A stretch of DNA of 64,000 nucleotides from positions 70,987 through 134,986 of the forward strand of contig JBKJNY010000109.1 of the NCBI GenBank assembly GCA_046593355.1, in the 5' to 3' direction. This DNA is from SXOA01 sp046593355 (GTDB lineage: Bacteria > Planctomycetota > Planctomycetia > Pirellulales > Pirellulaceae). Made by a program: the position numbers and the translations under genes. The notes beneath the pieces were generated by a model. The model did no database searches. It was given only the letters and a program-made list of their open reading frames with translations, and had not been told where the DNA came from. This document shows, piece after piece, positions 51,355-61,204 of this stretch (position 1 is its first letter; each line of letters opens with the position of its first letter).

Positions 51355-51993
51355 ATGAACGCTCCGCATCCCCTGGTCTTGTCCACGCGAAAGCAACGAC
51401 TGGAATTTGGCTCGGCCGGGGTCATGATGACGCCTGAAGAGTTTGAAAAGATCGAATTTGAATCTGTGGACTCTCGGTATCGCTATGAACTAATCAACGG
51501 AGTTGTTGTCGTCTCTCCTCCTCCTTCCGATGGCGAAGCCAATCCCAACGGCGAGCTAGAGCACTTGCTCCGGCAGTACAAGTACCATCACCGCCAGGGC
51601 AAGTGTCTCGATGACACGATGTTTGAACGCGATGTGCGCACCCACGTTGGCATTCGGCGTGTCGATCGAGCCATTTGGATCGGCTTCGGGAGGCGGATTC
51701 GGTCCAAGCGAGATTTGCCCACAATCCTCGTGGAGTTCGTTGGTCCCGGCAAACGAGCTTTTCTTCGCGATTATGAAGAAAAACGCGACGAATACCTGGA
51801 ACTGGGGGCGAAGGAGTACTGGGTAATCGACCGTTTCCGAAAAACCATGACGGTTTATTTCCAGCCCCCGGCCAAATCGGCGAAGCGCGTCATCGCCGAA
51901 AACGAAACGTACAAAACACCCCTCCTGCCCGGGTTCAAGTTGCCTTTGAAACGGCTCCTCGACCTGGCAATCGACGATGAGGACGACGAATAG
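51355..51993 (+). CDS. Uma2 family (DUF820) endonuclease-like protein
   Basis: 212 residues from the ATG at 51355, with GGAG before it. A PD-(D/E)XK-type fold: YELINGVVVVSPPPS, RVDRAIWIGFG with the central Asp, VEFVGPGKRAFLRDYEEKRDEYLELGAKEYWVID carrying Glu, Lys and Asp, and DPxxxxx-like YFQPPA. Family members are DNA-nuclease-like and very numerous in Cyanobacteria and Planctomycetes, often mobile in position. Here it splits a DUF1549/DUF1501 pair. The acidic tail is DDEDDE. Confidence 0.88.
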   Translation: MNAPHPLVLSTRKQRLEFGSAGVMMTPEEFEKIEFESVDSRYRYELINGVVVVSPPPSDGEANPNGELEHLLRQYKYHHRQGKCLDDTMFERDVRTHVGIRRVDRAIWIGFGRRIRSKRDLPTILVEFVGPGKRAFLRDYEEKRDEYLELGAKEYWVIDRFRKTMTVYFQPPAKSAKRVIAENETYKTPLLPGFKLPLKRLLDLAIDDEDDE

Positions 51994-52040
51994 AAAAATG
52001 CGTTTCTCGCTGGCACTCATTCCATCATCCCCTTACCGAT

Positions 52041-53498
52041 ATGTCCTACCCTCTCTTCCCCGCCCGCACCCCCGCTTCCCTTCCCCGCCGCGCCTTCCTC
52101 GGCCGCGCCGCCAGCGGCATCGGCGCGACGGCACTTGCCGCCATGCTCGGGCAGGCGACAAGTCAGCGACTGCTCCTGGGCGCGGATTCTAATGCTGCGC
52201 CGCAGTCTCGCGGCATCATCAATCCTTTCCACCTCGCCCCCAAGGCCAAGCGGGTCATCATCCTCACCATGGCCGGCGGACCGAGCCACCTCGAAACCTT
52301 CGACTACAAGCCCAAGCTGGCCGAGATGCACGGCCAGCCGATGCCGGAGTCGTTCACCAAGGGGCAGCCGATTGCCCAGTTGCAAGGGGCCAAGCTGAAT
52401 TGCTTCGGGCCCCAGCACCCGTTCAAGAAATTCGGCAAGTCCGGCCAGCAGATTGCGGAGATCTTTCCAAAGATCGGCGAAATCGCCGACGATATCTGCA
52501 TTGTCAACTCCCTTCGCACCCAGGCCATCAACCACGACCCGGCTCACACCTATTTCAACACGGGCACCACGATTTCCGGTCGGCCGGCGTTCGGTTCCTG
52601 GATGACCTACGGCCTCGGGGCGGAGACCGATAATCTCCCCGGCTTTGTCGTGCTCACCTCCACCGGCAAATTCGGCCAGGCCCAGCCCATCGCCAGCCGC
52701 CAGTGGCACAGCGGCTTCCTCCCCAGCCGGTATCAGGGCGTGGAGCTGCGGAGCAAAGGAGACCCCGTGCTGTACGTCAACCGCCCCGCCGGCGTCTCTC
52801 TCGAGCAGCAGCAGGAAATCGTGGCCAGCGCCGCCACGCTCAATCGCCTGGAGAACGAAGCGGTGGACGACCCGGAAATCGCCACCCGCATCGCCCAGTA
52901 CGAGCTGGCGTTCAAGATGCAGACCAGCGTCCCCGACCTGATGGACGTTTCCGCCGAGCCGCAAAACGTGCTCGACCTCTACGGCACCAAGGGCTCCGAC
53001 GGCACGTTCGCCGCCAACTGCCTGCTCGCCCGCCGCCTGGCGGAACGGGGAGTGCGGTTCATCCAGCTTTACCACCGCGACTGGGACCATCATGGCAGCG
53101 TCAAGGAGCACGTCGCCGGCACCGCCAAGGAGGTGGACCAGGGGTGTTACGCCCTGATCACCGACCTGAAGAACCGCGGCATGCTCAAGGACACGTTGAT
53201 CCTCTGGCACGGCGAATTCGGCCGCACGCCGATGGCCCAAGGGAACGGCCGCGATCACCACATCAAGGGCTTCTCCTGCTGGCTTTGTGGCGGCGGCATC
53301 AAGGGGGGCCAGACCTGGGGCGCGACCGACGACCTGGGCTACAACGCCGTGGAAAACATCGTCGAAGTCAACGACCTCCACGCCACCATGCTCGGCCTCC
53401 TCGGCATCGACCACGAGCGCCTCATCTACCGCTTCCAGGGCCGCGACTTCCGGCTGACCGACGTGGCGGGCAAGGTTGTCAAGGAGCTGCTGGCGTAA
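52041..53498 (+). CDS. DUF1501 (sulfatase-like fold) protein, Tat-exported
   Basis: 485 residues. Twin-arginine signal R16-R17 (RRAFLGRAAS), then KRVIILTMAGGPSHLETFDYKP, NHDPAHTYFNTGTTISGRPAFGSW, YHRDWDHHGSVKEH, and WHGEFGRTPMAQGNGRDHHIKGFS, typical of DUF1501 with alkaline-phosphatase-like metal ligands (Asp/His). This family is encoded with DUF1549/DUF1553 proteins and acts outside the cytoplasm. The reaction is unknown. Confidence 0.94.
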   Translation: MSYPLFPARTPASLPRRAFLGRAASGIGATALAAMLGQATSQRLLLGADSNAAPQSRGIINPFHLAPKAKRVIILTMAGGPSHLETFDYKPKLAEMHGQPMPESFTKGQPIAQLQGAKLNCFGPQHPFKKFGKSGQQIAEIFPKIGEIADDICIVNSLRTQAINHDPAHTYFNTGTTISGRPAFGSWMTYGLGAETDNLPGFVVLTSTGKFGQAQPIASRQWHSGFLPSRYQGVELRSKGDPVLYVNRPAGVSLEQQQEIVASAATLNRLENEAVDDPEIATRIAQYELAFKMQTSVPDLMDVSAEPQNVLDLYGTKGSDGTFAANCLLARRLAERGVRFIQLYHRDWDHHGSVKEHVAGTAKEVDQGCYALITDLKNRGMLKDTLILWHGEFGRTPMAQGNGRDHHIKGFSCWLCGGGIKGGQTWGATDDLGYNAVENIVEVNDLHATMLGLLGIDHERLIYRFQGRDFRLTDVAGKVVKELLA

Positions 53499-53548
53499 CT
53501 CCCTCGCGCCCATGGAGAATGAGAATTGAATTTGGCCGTCTTTCCCTG

Positions 53549-53566
53549 AATGACCTATAGGTCATT
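53549..53566 (+). promoter_or_regulatory. Perfect 18-bp palindrome upstream of the protease gene
   Basis: AATGACCTATAGGTCATT, a perfect inverted repeat with no loop, 71 bases before the protease ATG. It looks like an operator for a dimeric regulator. Confidence 0.55.
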
Positions 53567-53637
53567 GCAACGAAGGCCGCGAATTCGTCACAATCTTCTC
53601 TGGGTCGCCGTTTCGCACATTCTTGAAGGAGAAGTCC

Positions 53638-54756
53638 ATGTCTCTGCTGCTCACCGCATTTTCGGCCGCCACTTCGTCGATCATGGCAGGTCTGGCCGCG
53701 GCCAAGCAGGAAATGTCCAGCCGGTATCTCACCGCGAATGCCGGCACGCCGCTGGCCGCCTTCGGTTTTCGGGCCACCGCCTTGGCGGCCTCGGGAGCGA
53801 GCAACATCGTGGGAGTCGGGATCGACGAAAAGCACGTCGATGGAGTTCCCACGGGGGTCCAGGCCATCAAGTTCCTGGTCAGATCCAAGGTGGCTCCTTC
53901 CAGCCTCTCCAAAGCCGAGACCATTCCCAAGCAGGTCAACGGCATCCCGACCGATGTGGAGGAGGTCGGGAACATTGTCCCGCAGGGCAAGAAGAAAGCC
54001 TCGGCCCGCCGCGCTGCCGCCGCGCCTCAGGCCGCGGCTATGCCCAACCCGCGGCAGAAACTTCGTCCCGCCCAGCCGGGCAGCTCCGTGGGCTTTGAGA
54101 TTCCCGGAGGGCAATTCGTCATGGCCGGCACGTTTGGCCTGCTGGTCAAGGACAACCAAGGCAACAAATATATCCTCAGCAATAACCATGTCATTGCCGG
54201 CGAAAACGGCGTTGACGCCGGCGGATCCGTTCGGATCGGTATTCCCGCCGGCTCACCCATTTTTCAGCCGGGCTTTCTCGACGGCGGCAAAGCGGCGACG
54301 GACATGGTCGCCAGTCTGACTCGCTGGATCAAGCTGCGGGCGGACCGCACGGACAACCTGGTGGACGGCGCGATCGCCAGGCTCAAGAGCGTCGGTATCG
54401 CCACTCGCAACATCATGTTCATCGGCGCGCCGCAAGGCGTGGCCGCCGCGACGGTGGACACCGTGGTGCATAAATTCGGGCGGACCACCTCCTATCGCGC
54501 CGGCCGCATCTCCAGTGTCTCCTTCGATGTCACAATTCCCTACGATGTCGGCAACGTCGTGTTCCAGGACCAGATTGCCATCCGCGGCCTGAGCGGCAAA
54601 CGGTTCAGCGATTCCGGCGATTCCGGCTCGGCCATCTTGGAAAGGGCGACCAACAAGGTGGTGGGGCTGCTGTTTGCCGGGGCCACCAACGGCAGCTTGA
54701 CGTTTGGGAACCACATCAAGGACGTGTTCACGAAACTCAAGGTCAGCCTCGCCTGA
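53638..54756 (+). CDS. Trypsin-like serine protease with an N-terminal accessory domain
   Basis: 372 residues from the ATG at 53638 (AAGGAG upstream). There is no clear signal peptide, so it is probably cytoplasmic. Residues 56-113 form a small alpha/beta domain (NIVGVGIDEK ... AIKFLV ... IPKQVNGIPTDVEEVG). An Ala/Lys/Arg-rich linker follows (117-148). Residues 155-372 are a chymotrypsin-fold protease with H184 (SNNHV), D243 (LVDGAIA) and S329 (SGDSGSA); VVHKFGRTTSYRAG lies between. The same domain as 56-113 is encoded separately by the next gene. A perfect palindrome lies upstream. Confidence 0.85.
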   Translation: MSLLLTAFSAATSSIMAGLAAAKQEMSSRYLTANAGTPLAAFGFRATALAASGASNIVGVGIDEKHVDGVPTGVQAIKFLVRSKVAPSSLSKAETIPKQVNGIPTDVEEVGNIVPQGKKKASARRAAAAPQAAAMPNPRQKLRPAQPGSSVGFEIPGGQFVMAGTFGLLVKDNQGNKYILSNNHVIAGENGVDAGGSVRIGIPAGSPIFQPGFLDGGKAATDMVASLTRWIKLRADRTDNLVDGAIARLKSVGIATRNIMFIGAPQGVAAATVDTVVHKFGRTTSYRAGRISSVSFDVTIPYDVGNVVFQDQIAIRGLSGKRFSDSGDSGSAILERATNKVVGLLFAGATNGSLTFGNHIKDVFTKLKVSLA

Positions 54757-54828
54757 ATGGAGTGCCGGGGGTAAAATAAGCGGGGTGACTGACGCCTCGC
54801 GGAATTCTGCATTGCGTAGGAGTCTTCC

Positions 54829-55065
54829 ATGGCTACCGTCGACAAGCTTCGCGAAATCAAGCGCCGCCACTCCGCCGCGCTGCTGCAAATGCCGGGCGTC
54901 TGCGGCGTGGACATCGACGAATCCGCCCCCGGCGGCCCCGCCATCACGGTCCATCTAGAGTCCGACACCAAGCAAATTCGCAGCACCCTTCCCAAAGACC
55001 TCGAAGGGGAGCCGCTGCGCATTCAGATCACGGGTCCCATCCGCAAGCAGCGGGCTTCCTCGTAG
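54829..55065 (+). CDS. Free-standing copy of the protease N-terminal domain
   Basis: 78 residues, ATG preceded by AGGAG. The first 20 residues are helical, then GVCGVDIDES, AITVHL, TLPKDLEGEPLRIQITGPI. Aligned with protease residues 56-113 it keeps GV-x-IDE, AI, a Ser, (I/L)PK, G-x-P and G-x-I in the same order. It lies 72 bases after the protease, with TAAAAT at 54772-54777 as its own possible -10. It is likely an interaction partner, inhibitor or adaptor for the protease; this is inference. Confidence 0.75.
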   Translation: MATVDKLREIKRRHSAALLQMPGVCGVDIDESAPGGPAITVHLESDTKQIRSTLPKDLEGEPLRIQITGPIRKQRASS

Positions 55066-55092
55066 CTGATCCGCCGCTTCGAGGCTGACTGC

Positions 55093-56007
55093 TCAGCAGC
55101 ACTCTTCCTCGCCGGAACAGGGAATATCCAGTTTCATTTCCGGTTCGGAAAGCACGATCCGCTCCCCTTTAATCGCTCGCGCGGTAACGCTGCGGAATTC
55201 AATCCCTTCCACCACCGTCCAGGGTTCTGGTTGCCGGGTAACCAGCAGTGCGTGGCCGAAGCCGGCGGCCGAGAAAGCCCGCAAGAATTCCTGCTCTTCA
55301 AAGGCCCCGCTAATGCAGCCGCTCCACAGGATCGGGTCGGCTCTGAGCTCGGCGGGAACCTGGCGGCTGCTGACGATATCACTGATGACGGCCCGTCCGC
55401 CGGGGCGAAGGACGCGGAAGACCTCGCGGAAGAGCTGCTCGCGGTCGGCTTCGTCGACGAGGTTTAGGACGCAGTTGGACAGGACCACGTCGATGGATCC
55501 GCTGGGAATCAGCGGTGCGATGCGGCGGGTCTGTTCAATCTGCCGTTGCAGGGCGAGGTAGTCCTGGGCCGATACAACCGGCCCGGCGGCCAGCATCAGC
55601 TCATCGAGCTGATCGAGGGAGAGAGCCAAATCTTGAATCCGCCCGCGATGGAAGGCTACGTTGTCCCAGCCGATGCGGCCGGCAATTTCCCGCTGATGTT
55701 TGCGGGCCAGGGCCAGCATGTCCTCGTTCATGTCGATGCCGATGACCCGCCCCTGCGGGCCGACAATCTGCGCAGCGATGTAGCAGATTTTGCCGCCCCC
55801 CGAGCCAAGGTCGAGCACGATCTCCCCTTCGCGCACAAAGCGCGAAGGATCGCCGCAGCCATAATCTCGCTCGATGAGCTCGGCGGGGAGGACCGCCAGG
55901 TATTTTTGATCGTAGCTCACCGGGCAACAAAGGGAGGGCACGACGGTTTTCGAGGCGGCGGAGTAGCGGCCCAAGACGGCGGTTTCTAGGCTGAGGGGAA
56001 TCTGCAT
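55093..56007 (-). CDS. ArsM-like SAM-dependent methyltransferase
   Basis: 304 residues from the ATG at 56007. SAM motif I DLGSGGGKICYIAA (66-79) with IGIDMNEDMLALARKHQ. Conserved Cys pair C27-C28 near the start (LCCPVSYD), C179 in SNCVLNLV and C231 in SGCISGAF correspond in position to the arsenic-binding cysteines of ArsM arsenite methyltransferases. An insertion (about 128-165) and a Cys-rich end (CSGEEECC) are unusual. No ars regulator is adjacent, so arsenic or another soft metal(loid) is a likely but unproven substrate. Confidence 0.85.
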   Translation of the reverse strand: MQIPLSLETAVLGRYSAASKTVVPSLCCPVSYDQKYLAVLPAELIERDYGCGDPSRFVREGEIVLDLGSGGGKICYIAAQIVGPQGRVIGIDMNEDMLALARKHQREIAGRIGWDNVAFHRGRIQDLALSLDQLDELMLAAGPVVSAQDYLALQRQIEQTRRIAPLIPSGSIDVVLSNCVLNLVDEADREQLFREVFRVLRPGGRAVISDIVSSRQVPAELRADPILWSGCISGAFEEQEFLRAFSAAGFGHALLVTRQPEPWTVVEGIEFRSVTARAIKGERIVLSEPEMKLDIPCSGEEECC

Positions 56008-56089
56008 GACGAAAAGCTCAGGTGATCCTGCGGACAATGCCCCATTGTTCCGTCGCTGGAGCGGCTTCACAATAAGAGGGCGGTTCCAA

Positions 56090-56147
56090 AGTAGCCTTCA
56101 CACTCCGTGTGCAGGCATGCCGCGCACACGGAGTGTGCGGGCTACTA
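56090..56147. repeat. Two-hairpin palindromic element
   Basis: AGTAGCC, TTCACAC TCC GTGTGCA, GGCATGC, CGCACAC GGA GTGTGCGG, GCTACTA. It lies upstream of the ABM gene. Confidence 0.88.
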
Positions 56148-56160
56148 TCGGGAGGACTCC

Positions 56161-56472
56161 ATGATTGTCGTGCTGGCTTCAATTGAGCTCAATGGCGGCA
56201 AGCGTGCGGAGTTCCTGGCGGAGTTCCGCCGCCTCGTGCCGCTGGTATTGGCGGAAAAGGGGTGCCTGGAGTACTTTCCGTCGGTCGACCACGCCACGCA
56301 TTTACCGGTGCAGGGGCCGCTGCGGGATGATGTCGTCGTGGTCGTGGAAAAGTGGGAGAGCGTAGCGGCCCTGGAGACGCATCTCATCGCGCCGCACATG
56401 ATGGCGTATCGCCCCAAGGTGAAGGATTTTGTGAAGAAAGTCTCCTTGCAGATTCTGGAACCGGTGGTCTGA
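56161..56472 (+). CDS. Antibiotic biosynthesis monooxygenase (ABM) domain protein
   Basis: 103 residues, GGAGG before the ATG. A ferredoxin-like dimeric alpha/beta barrel: VVLASIELNGGKRAEFLAEFRRLVPLV, EKGCLEYFPSVDHA, VVVVEKWESVAALETHLIAPHM. Related to quinol monooxygenases and heme-independent ABM enzymes. The substrate is unknown. It is followed in the same direction by xdhC. Confidence 0.88.
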   Translation: MIVVLASIELNGGKRAEFLAEFRRLVPLVLAEKGCLEYFPSVDHATHLPVQGPLRDDVVVVVEKWESVAALETHLIAPHMMAYRPKVKDFVKKVSLQILEPVV

Positions 56473-56511
56473 CGCTTTGGCTAGTAATATCCTCCCCGCC
56501 CTGGAGGGCTG

Positions 56512-56543
56512 GGGCTAAGCTTAGCCGCCTCGTCCACGAGGCG
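56512..56543. repeat. Partial palindromic element (GCTTAGCC type)
   Basis: GGCTAAGC-TTAGCC followed by GCCTCGTCCACGAGGC, a hairpin with CC/TCC at the tip. Related to the element at 12285-12338. It overlaps the region just before the xdhC start. Confidence 0.6.
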
Positions 56544-56555
56544 CAGACGAGATTC

Positions 56556-57629
56556 ATGCGAGACATTGTTCGCCGACTGCTTGCCGCATTGGAAGCCCAG
56601 ACGCCGCTGGCCTATTGCCGCCTGGTGGAAACGCGGGGCTCCACCCCGCAAAAGGCGGGAGCGACCATGCTGGTCTTTGAGGATGGCTCGCAGCAGGGAA
56701 CCCTCGGCGGCGGCTGCGTGGAGGCGGAGGTCAAGCGGCGGGCCCTCGGGATGCTCCAGGAAAACCGCAGCGAGGTCTGCAAATTTCAGCTCGACAGCGA
56801 CTACGGCTGGGACGACGGCCTGATCTGCGGCGGACGGATGCAAATCCTCGTCGAGCCGATTGCCGGCGGCGACGAGAGCAGGCAGTATTTTCAAACGCTC
56901 GCCGAGCGGATTGCTGCCGGCCAGGGAGTGACCGAAGCCATCGTTTTTGACCCTGATGCGAGCGGGCTGAAAGCGCCGACGAGTTATCTGTTCGATGCAG
57001 CCGGTGCCTGCTTGGCGACTTTACATGCCCAGGGCAATCCCCCAGCCGCCGTGACACAGCACCTTCGTCCGCTGATTTCGCGCCCGCGGCCGTACGCGTT
57101 AGGCGGCATCGCGTTCCTGCCGGTCCTTCCCCGCTGCCGTCTGGTGATTGTCGGCGGCGGGCACGTGGGAAAGGCCGTGGGAGACCTGGCGGTGCAACTT
57201 GATTTTGATTTGTGGGTGGTGGATGACCGCGAGGAGTACGTGGCCCAGGAGCGGTTTCCCAAAGCCCAGCGGAGAATCGCCGGCAACATCGACCAGGTGC
57301 TGCCCGGCCTGGAAATCACGCCCGACACCTATTGCTTGATTGTGACCCGTGGACACAACCACGACGAGGAAGCGCTGCTGCACCTCGTCAACCGCGGCGC
57401 TCGCTACGTCGGGCTCATCGGCAGCCGGCGGAAGATCAAAATGATCTTCGACGACCTCTTGGCGGAGGGGATTTCCGCGGAATCGCTGGCAAAAGTCCAC
57501 GCCCCGCTCGGCATCGACATCGGCAGCCAAACCGTGCCGGAAATCGCCGTCAGCATTTGCGCGGAGCTGGTGGCTCATCGCAATCTGGATGGCCAGGTGC
57601 CGGGAAGGCCAAAGAATATCGAAGTGTAA
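56556..57629 (+). CDS. XdhC/CoxI family protein
   Basis: 357 residues from the ATG at 56556. XdhC-type proteins insert or sulfurate the molybdenum cofactor of xanthine dehydrogenase-like enzymes. Seen: the N-terminal CoxI domain LVETRGSTPQKAGATMLVFEDG and GTLGGGCVEAEV; the C-terminal Rossmann domain LVIVGGGHVGKAVGDLA, VVDDREEYV, VTRGHNHDEEALLH, YVGLIGSRRK and KVHAPLGIDIGSQTVPEIAVSI. It is followed after 2 bases by mocA, so the two are coupled. No molybdenum hydroxylase is present in the window. Confidence 0.93.
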   Translation: MRDIVRRLLAALEAQTPLAYCRLVETRGSTPQKAGATMLVFEDGSQQGTLGGGCVEAEVKRRALGMLQENRSEVCKFQLDSDYGWDDGLICGGRMQILVEPIAGGDESRQYFQTLAERIAAGQGVTEAIVFDPDASGLKAPTSYLFDAAGACLATLHAQGNPPAAVTQHLRPLISRPRPYALGGIAFLPVLPRCRLVIVGGGHVGKAVGDLAVQLDFDLWVVDDREEYVAQERFPKAQRRIAGNIDQVLPGLEITPDTYCLIVTRGHNHDEEALLHLVNRGARYVGLIGSRRKIKMIFDDLLAEGISAESLAKVHAPLGIDIGSQTVPEIAVSICAELVAHRNLDGQVPGRPKNIEV

Positions 57630-57631
57630 GC

Positions 57632-58240
57632 ATGTCTTCCCGCTTCTTCGCCATTATCCCCGCCGCCGGCAACAGCACCCGGATGGGTGCGCCAAAGCTG
57701 CTGCTGCCGATAAGTGGCGGAACAATGATCGAGGCGACGCTGGCGGCGTGGCGGGCGAGCCGAGTTGACAAAGTCGTGGTCGTTGTTCGGACGGATGATC
57801 AGGAATTGGCGATAGTTTGTCGAGCGCAAGGCGCGGATGTCGTGCTGCCGCCTGTGGCTCCGCCCGAAATGAAGGACTCGGTGCAGTACGGCTTGCGGCA
57901 CATCGAGGCGAACTTCGCTCCCACGGATGAGGATGCGTGGCTGCTCGCGCCAGCGGACATGCCGAATCTGTCGCCGCGAGTGATCAACGCACTTGTTACG
58001 GCATCCTGTCCCAATCGCGGGATAATCCTGGTTCCCACGCTAGGCGGCAAGCGCGGCCATCCGGTCCTCTTTCCGTGGACACTGGCCGCGAAGGTTTTTT
58101 CGCTGTCGGCGACCGAAGGGCTGAATGTTTTGCGGCTGCGGCACGAAAGTCGAGAGGTTCCGTGCGACTCCATCGAGTCCGCGGGAGGTTCGGCGTTTGG
58201 CGATATCGACACGCCGGAGGATTACCAGCGGCTGCGCTAG
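57632..58240 (+). CDS. mocA: Molybdenum cofactor cytidylyltransferase-like protein (MocA)
   Basis: 202 residues from the ATG at 57632. An NTP-transferase fold: IIPAAGNSTRMGAPKLLLPISG, the sugar-nucleotide-like GxxxRMG-PK motif, metal site DAWLLAPADMPNLS, and a closing GDIDTPEDYQRL. It transfers CMP to molybdopterin for hydroxylase-type enzymes, or acts as a related nucleotidyltransferase. It follows xdhC by 2 bases, which supports the molybdenum role. Confidence 0.88.
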   Translation: MSSRFFAIIPAAGNSTRMGAPKLLLPISGGTMIEATLAAWRASRVDKVVVVVRTDDQELAIVCRAQGADVVLPPVAPPEMKDSVQYGLRHIEANFAPTDEDAWLLAPADMPNLSPRVINALVTASCPNRGIILVPTLGGKRGHPVLFPWTLAAKVFSLSATEGLNVLRLRHESREVPCDSIESAGGSAFGDIDTPEDYQRLR

Positions 58241-58247
58241 TCGGGCG

Positions 58248-58559
58248 CTATTGATACTTCTTTCCCGGCGGCAAGACCACCGGAATCGGCGGCCGGTCGG
58301 GCACACGGCAGTTTTTGAGAAACGCCTCGTTTTTCTCAACGACCGCCGGCTGCTCCGTCGCCAGGCGGTCGATGTGCGGCGTCTCCAACTGCTTCTGCCC
58401 GTAGCAGCCGAGATGCCCGTGGCCGAGGTCGTCGGCCAGGATGAAGATGATGTTGGGACGGCGCTCGTCCGCTGATAGTCCCAAGGACGTCGCAGCCTCC
58501 AATAGAAGAGTAGCCGCCAAATGACGCAGGAACATGGTGACCTCATGAATCCGGTTCAT
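58248..58559 (-). pseudogene. Sulfatase remnant with the catalytic core deleted
   Basis: 103 residues where arylsulfatases have 450-550. Residues 1-30 look like a signal peptide. Residues 34-67 (RPNIIFILADDLGHGHLGCYG ... PHIDRLA) are the start of a sulfatase, with metal Asp residues D43 and D44. At about residue 67/68 the sequence jumps to what looks like a sulfatase C-terminus (TEQPAVVEKNEAFLKNCRVPD). The Cys/Ser-X-Pro-X-Arg active site and everything between are gone, but the frame is intact. A small secreted product could still be made. It lies 7 bases from the end of mocA, tail to tail. Confidence 0.8.
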
Positions 58560-58625
58560 CCGGCGGAAGCGCTCGGGGTGATGGAATAAAACGGGACATG
58601 GCGTTTGTCCGGAGTCTGGGCGTCT

Positions 58626-60395
<1,770 letters not shown>

Positions 60396-60668
60396 ACGGA
60401 GGGAAATGTAACAGTAAAAGTGCGGCAAGACAAAGGGCGCGAGGTTATAATATGGGCGCAAGGGGTTCAGCCAGAAGGACTTGCAGTTTACGAGGCCGAT
60501 CGGACGACAACATCGGATAGGGTTCCTGCGGCAATCAGCGTACCAAGGCGGTCCGTTCGCGGAACGGGTGCGGGTTGTGGAAAATCCCGGCGAGCGATAT
60601 ACTTACGCACTTTCGCATAAGTGGTTGGCGAGTCGATTCAACAGGCACGGTTGGAGAAATTTTGTTTC

Positions 60669-61157
60669 ATGCGGTTCAGTCAACTCGACCAGGTGCTGGA
60701 ACTTGAGCCAGGGGTGCGAATCAGGGCGGTGAAGCGTCTCTCGGCGGACGAACATTACCTGAAGGACCATTTTCCCCGGTTCCCGGTGATGCCGGGAGTC
60801 ATCATGCTCGAGGCCCTGTACCAGGCGAGTGCCTGGCTGGTGCGGCAGAGCGAGGGATTTGCCCATTCCGTCGTCCTGCTGAAGGAAGCGCGAAACATCA
60901 AGTATTCGGGTTTTGTCGCCCCCGGCCAAACGCTGGAGGTGACGGCGGAAATCTTGAAGCAGGATAGCGTGCTGACGACCCTGAAGGTCCAGGCGACCGT
61001 GAGCGGCAACATCGCCGTCGCGGGCCGGCTGGTGCTGGAACGATTCAACCTGGCGGACCGTTACCCGCTGCGAACGGACACCGACCCTTACTTGCGAAAC
61101 GAAACCCGTAACACGCTGGCAAAATTGCTGTCGCCCCCGGTGGGGCGGCCGGAATGA
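60669..61157 (+). CDS. FabZ-like 3-hydroxyacyl-ACP dehydratase
   Basis: 162 residues from the ATG at 60669. Hotdog fold with the catalytic pair of FabZ: H34 in DHFPRFPVMPGVIMLE and E48. The rest (FAHSVVLLKEARNIKYSGFVAPGQTLEV) is typical of planctomycete FabZ relatives. First gene of a cassette with an acyl carrier protein (47-base gap) and a second hotdog protein. Probably part of a specialised fatty acid or polyketide-like synthesis rather than housekeeping FabZ. Confidence 0.88.
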   Translation: MRFSQLDQVLELEPGVRIRAVKRLSADEHYLKDHFPRFPVMPGVIMLEALYQASAWLVRQSEGFAHSVVLLKEARNIKYSGFVAPGQTLEVTAEILKQDSVLTTLKVQATVSGNIAVAGRLVLERFNLADRYPLRTDTDPYLRNETRNTLAKLLSPPVGRPE

Positions 61158-61204
61158 CCAATACTTTGCCGCGAAGTGTTTAATTGGACTGGAGTACCTT
61201 GGAC

